Assembly (NCBI GenBank): GCA_030536565.1
Contig: JAUNPT010000060.1
Coordinates: 1 to 12,710, forward strand
Reading direction: 5' to 3'
From: Eubacteriales bacterium
GTDB lineage: Bacteria > Bacillota > Clostridia > Lachnospirales > Lachnospiraceae
DNA length: 12,710 nt
A model generated the notes under the pieces. That model did no database searches and was not told where the DNA came from. It worked only from the letters and a program-made list of their open reading frames with translations. Position numbers and translations under genes: made by a program. Each line of letters begins with the position of its first letter. Within the stretch, counting starts at the first letter, position 1. Positions 1 through 6,281 of the stretch are shown here, in pieces.

Positions 1-316
1 TGGCTTAGGTCCTAGAACTGTTGGAAAGACTAATATTGGCTGCATATTTACTGGCACAAAAAATGGAAAAGAAAAGACTATTTACATATACAACGTATGT
101 GACCATCAGGAGTGCTATAAGGAAGTAGGTTCACAGGCAGTCTCTTATACAACGGGAGTTCCAGCTATGATTGGAACAATGATGGCTGTAACTGGACAGT
201 GGAAGAAGCCGGGGGTGTTCAATGTGGAAGAATTTGACCCAGACCCATATATGGAAGCGCTGAACAGATGGGGGCTTCCATGGATTGTAGATGAGAATCC
301 ACAGGTAGTTGAATAG
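1..316 (+). CDS. Carboxynorspermidine/carboxyspermidine dehydrogenase (Lys1-like saccharopine dehydrogenase family), C-terminal part
   Basis: Only the last 104 residues lie in the window (frame starts at base 2, stop TAG at 314-316). The family condenses aspartate semialdehyde with a diamine (putrescine or diaminopropane) using NADPH to form carboxyspermidine or carboxynorspermidine, in the cytosol. The visible tail carries patterns I recognise from this subgroup: CDHQECYKEVGSQAVSYTTG, then VPAMIG, and the C-terminal WKKPGVFNVEEFDPDP followed by GLPW. True saccharopine dehydrogenases share the fold, but the gene lies directly upstream of nspC, the decarboxylase for its product, which settles the polyamine role with good confidence. 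The N-terminal NAD(P)-binding domain and the start are outside the window. The gap to nspC is 80 nt and contains a hairpin but no terminator-like T-run, so cotranscription is likely. Confidence 0.88.
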   Translation, partial: GLGPRTVGKTNIGCIFTGTKNGKEKTIYIYNVCDHQECYKEVGSQAVSYTTGVPAMIGTMMAVTGQWKKPGVFNVEEFDPDPYMEALNRWGLPWIVDENPQVVE

Positions 317-332
317 GTGCAGGCGGTGTTTG

Positions 333-385
333 TTTCTGAGCGAAAACAGACAGCCCGTTGCTTTTTGTGGCAAGTCGCTCAGAAA
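333..385 (+). other. Hairpin between the dehydrogenase gene and nspC
   Basis: TTTCTGAGCG at 333-342 is the exact reverse complement of CGCTCAGAAA at 376-385, giving a perfect 10-bp stem around a 33-nt apical region. Inside that region TTGC (358-361) can pair with GCAA (370-373). No T-run follows, so it is not an intrinsic terminator. Its 3' arm ends 1 nt before the nspC ribosome binding site (GAGGAG, 387-392). It could stabilise or punctuate the polycistronic mRNA, or affect nspC translation. The role is inference. Confidence 0.6.
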
Positions 386-396
386 TGAGGAGTATA

Positions 397-1521
397 ATGA
401 CAATTAATGAATTGCGGACACCCTGCTATGTAATAGATGAGGAGGCTTTGATTCATAATCTTGAGATTTTAAAAAGAGTTGAAGACGAAGCTCAATGTAA
501 AATACTTTTGGCCCAGAAGGCATTTTCATGTTATTATGAGTATCCCCTGATTGGAAAATATATCAGTGGGACTACAGCAAGCGGCCTTTTTGAGGCGAGA
601 CTTGGATATGAGGAAATGGGCAGGGAAAACCATGTGTTCTCACCAGCTTTTAAAGAAGAAGATATAAAAGAGCTTGTAAAAATATGCGACCATATAAGCT
701 TTAACTCATTTTCGCAGCTGAAGAAATATAAGGAGGTCTGTATAAAATCAGGTGTGAGTGTTGGCATCAGAATCAATCCTGAATGGTCAACACAGGAGGG
801 GCATGCAATATATGACCCTTGTGCACCGGGCTCCAGATTAGGTGTTACTCTGGATAATTTTGACGAGGAAGTTTTTAAAGGTGTTGAGGGTATTCATGTA
901 CATACACTTTGTGAGCAAAACTCAGATGACCTTGAAACAACGCTTGCGGCTGTGGAGGAAAAGTTTGGAAAATATATAAAACAGGCAGAATGGTTGAATC
1001 TTGGAGGAGGACATCATATTACCAGACAGGATTATGACGTGGACAGGCTTATAAGACTTGTCAGGTATATAAAGAAAAAATATGATGTTGAGGTATATCT
1101 AGAGCCGGGAGAGGCAGTGGCATTGAATGCAGGATATTTAATTACTACAGTTTTAGACATTGTTAAAAATGGAATAAATACACTTATATTAGATGCTTCA
1201 GCAGCATGTCATATGCCAGATGTGCTGGAGATGCCCTACAGGCCTCCATTAAAGAACAGCGGCAGTGCTGGAGAAAAGCCATATACCTACAGATTGTCCT
1301 CCTATACCTGTCTTGCAGGAGACGTAGTTGGTGATTATTCCTTTGATAAAGAAATTGCTGCTGGGGACAAGCTTGTATTTGAGGATATGGCGATTTATTC
1401 AATGGTTAAGAATAATACATTTAATGGAATCCCGCTGCCAGATATTGCAGTAAGACATAAAGACGGAGAGTGTGAGGTTATTAAAAGCTTTAGTTACGAG
1501 AATTTTAAATGCAGATTATAA
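397..1521 (+). CDS. nspC: Carboxynorspermidine/carboxyspermidine decarboxylase (PLP enzyme)
   Basis: This enzyme removes CO2 from carboxyspermidine or carboxynorspermidine to give spermidine or norspermidine, the last step of the alternative polyamine pathway. It belongs to the fold-III (alanine racemase-like) PLP decarboxylases. The start is the ATG at 397, behind GAGGAG at 387-392; the reading frame extends upstream to a TTG at 358, but that lies inside the hairpin loop and has no Shine-Dalgarno. The protein is 374 aa, usual for NspC. Visible features are the PLP-binding Lys41 in LLAQKAF, His169 in IHVHTLCEQ, the glycine-rich LNLGGGHH (200-207), EPGEAV (236-241), the subfamily signature DASAACHMPDVLEMPYRP (about 266-283), and CLAGDVVGDY around Cys305, the position of the subunit-bridging Cys in this fold. 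aguA follows after 17 nt. Confidence 0.93.
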   Translation: MTINELRTPCYVIDEEALIHNLEILKRVEDEAQCKILLAQKAFSCYYEYPLIGKYISGTTASGLFEARLGYEEMGRENHVFSPAFKEEDIKELVKICDHISFNSFSQLKKYKEVCIKSGVSVGIRINPEWSTQEGHAIYDPCAPGSRLGVTLDNFDEEVFKGVEGIHVHTLCEQNSDDLETTLAAVEEKFGKYIKQAEWLNLGGGHHITRQDYDVDRLIRLVRYIKKKYDVEVYLEPGEAVALNAGYLITTVLDIVKNGINTLILDASAACHMPDVLEMPYRPPLKNSGSAGEKPYTYRLSSYTCLAGDVVGDYSFDKEIAAGDKLVFEDMAIYSMVKNNTFNGIPLPDIAVRHKDGECEVIKSFSYENFKCRL

Positions 1522-1538
1522 AATAAAAGGATGGGATT

Positions 1539-2747
1539 ATGAGGGCGTTAATAACAAAACCGAAGGAAGATGGCTTTCGTATGCCTGGGGAATTTGAACC
1601 TCACAGAGCAACTATAATGATATGGCCTGTAAGACCTGGCTCATGGCCTTATAAGGCGGTGGCTGCAAAAAATATTTTCAGCTATATTGCAGGAGTGCTT
1701 GCAGAGGGCGAAGATATCTATATGCTGGCTGACAGTGAGCATGTAAGGGAGGCGCAGGAGCATATATACAAAAGTGTAAGAGAAAGGCTTGCAAAGACTG
1801 GAAGTCTGGTTAATGAAGCAAAGCTTATATCAAGAATCCATGTACTTGAAATAGAATCAGATGATTCATGGGCAAGAGATGTGGGGCCGACATACGTAGT
1901 TAATGACAAAACAGGTGATGTCCGTGGTATTAATTGGGCCTTCAATGCATGGGGAGGCACTTATGACGGATTGTACCAGCATTGGTCAAAAGATGATGCA
2001 GCTGCAAAAAGTTTTATGGAAAAGACGGAGCCTGATACAGGTGCCTTCTATGATGCGGTGCCTTTTGTTCTTGAGGGAGGCTCTATACATTCAGACGGTG
2101 AGGGTACAGTTATTGTGACTGAAAGCTGTCTGTTAAGTGCTGGAAGAAATCCACAGCTTTCAAAAGAGCAGATAGAGGAAAAGCTTAAGGACTATCTCGG
2201 TGCTGAAAAGATAGTATGGCTTCCCAGAGGCATATATAATGATGAAACTAATGAGCATGTAGACAACGTGTGTGCATATGTCAAACCGGGCGAGGTGGTT
2301 CTTGCGTGGACAGATGATGAAAATGACCCACAGTATGAGCTTTCAAAGGCGTGTCTTAAGTGCCTTGAAAATGAAAGAGATGCCAGAGGAAGAAAATTCA
2401 CAGTGCATAAGCTGTTAATTCCGGATAACCCGGTCTGTATTACGAAAGAGGAGCTGGCAGGCTTTGAATTTGAGGAGGAAGAGGATAAACGGGAGATTGG
2501 AGAAAGACTTGCCGCAAGTTATGTAAATTTCTATATTGCCAATAAGTCGGTCCTTGTTCCGCAGTTTGGAGATATTAATGATAAGAAAGCAATTGATTTG
2601 CTTGGCGGTCTTTTTAAGGAAAGGAAAATAGTACCAGTGCCTGCAAGGGATATTATTGCGGGCGGTGGAAATATCCACTGCATTACCCAGCAGATTCCTA
2701 AGGCCTGTTTGGAAAATTACTTAGAAAAGGAGTTAAGCCATGAGTGA
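1539..2747 (+). CDS. aguA: Agmatine deiminase
   Basis: Hydrolyses agmatine to N-carbamoylputrescine and ammonia; cytosolic, pentein-fold guanidino-modifying enzyme. It is 402 aa, somewhat longer than the commonly seen 360-380. Motifs visible: MPGEFEPHRATIMIWP at the N-terminus (about 15-30), DDSWARDVGPTYVV (108-121), FVLEGGSIHSDG (Glu179), NEHVDN with His240 and Asp242, and the C-terminal nucleophile Cys381 in GGGNIHC. All expected catalytic positions are present. The start ATG follows AAGG(ATGGGA) with about 8 nt spacing. The stop overlaps the aguB start by 8 nt, implying translational coupling with the enzyme that consumes its product. Arginine deiminase is unlikely: the EFEPH and GGGNIHC signatures and the aguB partner point to agmatine. 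Confidence 0.95.
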   Translation: MRALITKPKEDGFRMPGEFEPHRATIMIWPVRPGSWPYKAVAAKNIFSYIAGVLAEGEDIYMLADSEHVREAQEHIYKSVRERLAKTGSLVNEAKLISRIHVLEIESDDSWARDVGPTYVVNDKTGDVRGINWAFNAWGGTYDGLYQHWSKDDAAAKSFMEKTEPDTGAFYDAVPFVLEGGSIHSDGEGTVIVTESCLLSAGRNPQLSKEQIEEKLKDYLGAEKIVWLPRGIYNDETNEHVDNVCAYVKPGEVVLAWTDDENDPQYELSKACLKCLENERDARGRKFTVHKLLIPDNPVCITKEELAGFEFEEEEDKREIGERLAASYVNFYIANKSVLVPQFGDINDKKAIDLLGGLFKERKIVPVPARDIIAGGGNIHCITQQIPKACLENYLEKELSHE

Positions 2748-3615
2748 TAGATTGGTTAAGGTGGCTGCGGTTCAAATGAGCTGTGGGAGTAATGTGGAAG
2801 AAAATATCAACAAGGCGGACAGGCTTGTACGTAAGGCAGCATCTGAAGGAGCACAGATTATTCTTCTTCCGGAGCTCTTTGAAAGGCAGTATTTTTGTCA
2901 GGAAAGAAGATATGAGTATTATGAATTTGCCCAGACTGTCAGTGATAATGCTGCAGTTAAGCATTTTACAGCAGTGGCCGAGGAACTGTCAGTTGTAATT
3001 CCCGTAAGCTTTTATGAAAGAGATAATAACAGGCTTTATAACACTGTGGCAGTAATAGACGCCGATGGAAGTAATCTTGGGATTTACAGGAAAACACATA
3101 TCCCAGATGACCATTATTATCAGGAGAAGTTCTACTTCTCGCCTGGAGATACGGGCTTTAAGGTATTTAAGACTAAGTATGCCGCAATTGGGGTAGGTAT
3201 ATGCTGGGACCAGTGGTTTCCTGAAACAGCAAGGGCAATGGCTGTGAAGGGTGCTCAGCTGCTGTTCTACCCAACAGCAATAGGCTCGGAACCAATTCTT
3301 GAATGTGACAGTATGCTGCACTGGAGGAGAGTAATGCAGGGCCATGCTGCAGCTAATCTTATGCCGGTTATTGCTGCAAACAGAACTGGCCATGAAGATG
3401 TAAGGCCATGTAAGGCGAATGGAAATCAGAAATCAGAGCTTTTGTTTTACGGGTCTTCATTTATTACAGACAATACCGGAGAGCTTCTGGTACAGGCAGA
3501 CAGGGAAAGCGAATGTATAATAGCCGCACAGTTTGATTTAACGGCAATGGATAAGGAAAGATTAAGCTGGGGAATATTTAGGGACAGAAGGCCTGAATGT
3601 TATAGATTTGACTAA
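2740..3615 (+). CDS. aguB: N-carbamoylputrescine amidase
   Basis: Nitrilase-superfamily amidohydrolase converting N-carbamoylputrescine to putrescine, CO2 and ammonia. At 291 aa it has the usual length. The Glu-Lys-Cys triad is visible: Glu45 in LLPELFERQYFC, Lys118 in YRKTHIPDD, and Cys155 in GICWDQWFPE. The subfamily markers LFERQYFCQ, HIPDDHYYQEKFYFSPGDTGF (two adjoining blocks) and a late WRRVMQGHAAAN segment fit AguB rather than a general omega-amidase. ATG at 2740 follows AAAGGAG (2726-2732) at 7 nt spacing and lies within the last codons of aguA. With the upstream genes it completes agmatine to putrescine to spermidine. An arginine decarboxylase (speA) would be expected further upstream, outside the window. 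Confidence 0.95.
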   Translation: MSDRLVKVAAVQMSCGSNVEENINKADRLVRKAASEGAQIILLPELFERQYFCQERRYEYYEFAQTVSDNAAVKHFTAVAEELSVVIPVSFYERDNNRLYNTVAVIDADGSNLGIYRKTHIPDDHYYQEKFYFSPGDTGFKVFKTKYAAIGVGICWDQWFPETARAMAVKGAQLLFYPTAIGSEPILECDSMLHWRRVMQGHAAANLMPVIAANRTGHEDVRPCKANGNQKSELLFYGSSFITDNTGELLVQADRESECIIAAQFDLTAMDKERLSWGIFRDRRPECYRFD

Positions 3616-3618
3616 GTG

Positions 3619-3627
3619 TGGTAAAAT
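3619..3627 (+). promoter_or_regulatory. Possible extended -10 element before the GTPase-NYN gene
   Basis: TGGTAAAAT (3619-3627) resembles an extended -10 (TGnTATAAT with one mismatch), just after the aguB stop. The hexamer 17 nt upstream (GTTATA, 3599-3604) is a poor -35. It could give the GTPase gene some expression independent of the polyamine operon, with a start near 3634. Weak, sequence-only evidence. Confidence 0.25.
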
Positions 3628-3655
3628 TACAGCATATTATGAAATGAGGATTTTT

Positions 3656-6211
3656 ATGGATAAACATATATGCGTGGGGCTTCTGGCCCATGTCGATTCA
3701 GGCAAAACTACTCTTTCAGAGGCATTATTGTATAAGACTGGTGCTATTCGCTCTCTGGGCAGAGTTGATAATAGAAATGCTTTTTTGGATACGAATGCTA
3801 TGGAAAGAGCAAGAGGAATTACAATATTTTCCAAGCAGGCGCAGTTAAAGACAGAGGGGCTGGAGCTTACAATTCTTGATACACCGGGACATGTGGATTT
3901 CTCGGCTGAAATGGAAAGGACGCTTCAGGTCCTTGATTATGCGGTGCTGGTTATAAATGGAAGTGAAGGCGTACAGGGACACACAGAAACTCTCTGGCGC
4001 CTTTTGCTGCGATTAAGGATTCCGGTTTTTATATTCGTAAATAAAATGGATCAGTCACAGCTTAGGCGAAATCAGCTGATGGAACAGTTAAGAAATAAGC
4101 TGTCTTCTTCCTGCGTGGATTTCACGACAACTGACTATGAAGAAATTGCGATGTGTCAGGAGGAGGCACTGGAATATTTTCTTGAAAACGACTGTGTTAC
4201 TGATGAGCATATTAGAGGTATGATTGCAGACAGAAAATTATTTCCGGTTTATTTTGGTTCGGCTCTTAAGCTGGAAGGCATTGATGAATTAATTTCCGGG
4301 CTTTCAAAATATTCAGTTATAAAAAAATATCCAAAGGAGTTTGGTGCAAAGGTATACAAAATTGCCAGAGATGAGCAGGGAAACAGACTGACATTTTTAA
4401 AGGTAACAGGTGGAGTATTAAAGACGAGACAGCAGATTGGTGATGAGAAAATAAACCAGCTGAGGGTATACTCAGGAGATAAGTTTACGCCAGCCATGGA
4501 GGTTTTAGCAGGACATATATGTGCAGCGGCAGGGCTTATGGAAACTTACGCAGGACAGGGCCTTGGAACAGAGCATGCCAGTGAAATGCCTGTATTAGAG
4601 CCGGTGCTAAATTATGAACTGCTTCTTCCTGCAGATGTAGATGCAGTGCAGCTGCTTCCAAAATTAAGACAGCTAGAGGAGGAAGAACCAGAGCTGCATA
4701 TTGTATGGAACCCGCTTTTAAAAAAAATTCAGGTGCAGATTATGGGAACCGTTCAGATTGAAGTGCTTCAGAGTCTTATTAGAGAAAGATATGGAGTAGA
4801 GGTAACATTTGGGACGGGAAGTATTGTATATAAAGAGACTATTAAAAATATTGTTGAGGGAGTGGGGCACTTTGAACCTTTAAGACATTACGCCGAGGTG
4901 CATCTGCTTCTTGAGCCTAAGGAGGCAGGAAGCGGACTGGAAATTCTTTCTGACTGCAGTGAAGACATGTTGGACAGGAACTGGCAGAGACTTATTCTTA
5001 CACATTTACATGAAAAAGAACATATAGGTGTACTTGCAGGTATGCCTATTACAGATATGAGAATTACGCTTAAGGCGGGAAAAGCACATCAGAAGCATAC
5101 CGAAGGAGGAGATTTCCGTCAGGCAACCTACAGAGCGCTGAGACAGGGACTTATGCAGGCTGAGTCAGTGCTTTTAGAACCATTTTATTCTTTTACGCTT
5201 GAGCTGCCATTGGAAAATGTGGGAAGGGCAATGTCAGATTTAGAAAGAATGCATGCGGTATTTACTTTGGAGCAGAATGGGACAGATGCAGGGAAGTCGG
5301 TTATAACAGGTCTGGTTCCGGTTTCAACACTCGGGGACTATCAGACAGAGGTTATTGCATATACTAAGGGACAGGGGCAGTTAAGCTGTTGTTTAAAAGG
5401 GTATGGGCCCTGTCATAATGAGGCTGAGGTAATTGAACAGATTGGATATGATGCGGAAAGTGATGTTGAAAATACATCAGCTTCGGTGTTTTGTTCTCAT
5501 GGAGCAGGTTTTACCGTTAACTGGCGGGAGGTTCCCTCTTATATGCATCTTGAGAGCATTTTGGGAAAAAAGACAGATGAGGAGAGTGCTTTAACAGGAA
5601 AACAGTTATCAAGAAGGGTATCAGATGAGCCGATGGGCACAGATGAGATTGATGCAATTCTTAAGGAAACTTATTTTGCAAACAGTAAAGCTCAAAGCAA
5701 TAAATGGAAACGAAAAGGTGGAATACCTGAGGCACATTTTGTATATAAGGGAAAAGAGCAGAATCAGAATACAAACGAAAATTATCTGCTTGTTGACGGA
5801 TACAATATTATATTTGCATGGAAAGAATTAAGTGAACTGGCCAAGGTTAATATAGACGGGGCAAGAGGAAGGCTGCTTGACATTATGTGCAACTATCAGG
5901 GAATGAAAAAATGCAGGCTTATTGTGGTTTTTGATGCATACAGGGTTAAAGGGCATGATGAGGAAATTTTAGATTACAACAACATTCATGTGGTTTATAC
6001 CAGGGAGGCAGAGACAGCAGACCACTATATTGAGAGATTTGCACATGAAAATGGCAGGAAATATAATGTTCGTGTGGCAACCTCAGATGGGCTGGAACAG
6101 ATAATTATCAGAGGAAATGGCTGCCGGCTGGTTTCAGCAAGAGAGTTTGAGATGGAGGTTTATGATTTAGAGCAGAGTATAAGAGATGAATATTTAGGTA
6201 AATCCTATTGA
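3656..6211 (+). CDS. TetM/EF-G-like ribosomal GTPase fused to a C-terminal YacP/Rae1-type NYN endoribonuclease domain
   Basis: The 851-aa protein starts at ATG 3656 behind GAGGA (3646-3650); an in-frame TTG at 3608 inside aguB is less likely. Residues 1 to about 590 follow the EF-G/TetM architecture. GTPase motifs are all intact: AHVDSGKT (11-18), RGIT (53-56), DTPGH (75-79), NKMD (129-132), GSALK (201-205). The domain IV tip reads HTEGGDFR (481-488) where TetM has a STPADFR-type loop. A polar linker (about 590-708) includes SVFCSHGAGF (610-619). The tail from 709 is a NYN/PIN-like domain with acidic residues Asp714 (LLVDGYN), Asp760 (VVFDAYR), Asp789 (ETADHYIE) and Asp811 (VATSDGLEQ), closely resembling YacP/Rae1, a ribosome-associated A-site endoribonuclease. 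TetM alone is about 640 aa, so the tail is a genuine fusion. The gene is 40 nt after aguB. Cytosolic, ribosome-directed; the physiological function is unknown to me. Confidence 0.9.
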   Translation: MDKHICVGLLAHVDSGKTTLSEALLYKTGAIRSLGRVDNRNAFLDTNAMERARGITIFSKQAQLKTEGLELTILDTPGHVDFSAEMERTLQVLDYAVLVINGSEGVQGHTETLWRLLLRLRIPVFIFVNKMDQSQLRRNQLMEQLRNKLSSSCVDFTTTDYEEIAMCQEEALEYFLENDCVTDEHIRGMIADRKLFPVYFGSALKLEGIDELISGLSKYSVIKKYPKEFGAKVYKIARDEQGNRLTFLKVTGGVLKTRQQIGDEKINQLRVYSGDKFTPAMEVLAGHICAAAGLMETYAGQGLGTEHASEMPVLEPVLNYELLLPADVDAVQLLPKLRQLEEEEPELHIVWNPLLKKIQVQIMGTVQIEVLQSLIRERYGVEVTFGTGSIVYKETIKNIVEGVGHFEPLRHYAEVHLLLEPKEAGSGLEILSDCSEDMLDRNWQRLILTHLHEKEHIGVLAGMPITDMRITLKAGKAHQKHTEGGDFRQATYRALRQGLMQAESVLLEPFYSFTLELPLENVGRAMSDLERMHAVFTLEQNGTDAGKSVITGLVPVSTLGDYQTEVIAYTKGQGQLSCCLKGYGPCHNEAEVIEQIGYDAESDVENTSASVFCSHGAGFTVNWREVPSYMHLESILGKKTDEESALTGKQLSRRVSDEPMGTDEIDAILKETYFANSKAQSNKWKRKGGIPEAHFVYKGKEQNQNTNENYLLVDGYNIIFAWKELSELAKVNIDGARGRLLDIMCNYQGMKKCRLIVVFDAYRVKGHDEEILDYNNIHVVYTREAETADHYIERFAHENGRKYNVRVATSDGLEQIIIRGNGCRLVSAREFEMEVYDLEQSIRDEYLGKSY
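5780..6208 (+). other. NYN (YacP/Rae1-like) endoribonuclease domain of the fusion
   Basis: This is the sub-gene span encoding the C-terminal nuclease domain, about residues 709-851. Four Asp residues occupy the order and context of the PIN-like metal-binding site: LLVDGYN, VVFDAYR, ETADHYIE and VATSDGLEQ. The block order, including the late SAREFEMEV (compare SARELxxEV in YacP), matches standalone YacP/Rae1 proteins from memory. Base composition and codon style do not change noticeably across the junction. Confidence 0.88.
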
Positions 6212-6241
6212 TAATCTGTGGCAGGTGTACTTTTTGTATTG

Positions 6242-6247
6242 TATAAT
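6242..6247 (+). promoter_or_regulatory. Possible -10 box before the esterase gene
   Basis: A perfect TATAAT lies in the AT-rich 70-nt gap between the GTPase-NYN stop and the esterase start. No convincing -35 lies 16-18 nt upstream (TGGCAG at 6219-6224 is the nearest). No terminator hairpin is visible in this gap, so readthrough is also possible. Confidence 0.3.
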
Positions 6248-6281
6248 ATTATTTACATAAAATATGAAAGAGGTAAAACTA

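Noticed and set aside
358..396. Upstream TTG (358) or ATG (385) starts for nspC
   Set aside because: Neither has a Shine-Dalgarno sequence and both lie within the hairpin, whereas ATG 397 follows GAGGAG and puts the PLP lysine at position 41.
2989..3393. - strand open frame of 134 codons opposite aguB
   Set aside because: It is the antisense shadow of a gene with complete nitrilase catalytic residues; no family resemblance.
3608..3655. TTG start for the GTPase overlapping the end of aguB
   Set aside because: ATG 3656 has GAGGA upstream, and the GTPase fold begins immediately after it (MDKHICVGLLAHVD).
3656..5430. Calling the GTPase a tetracycline resistance gene (tetM/W/O)
   Set aside because: The overall fold is TetM-like, but the domain IV tip loop differs, the protein carries a long linker and nuclease domain, and it sits in a core metabolic operon with no mobile element nearby.
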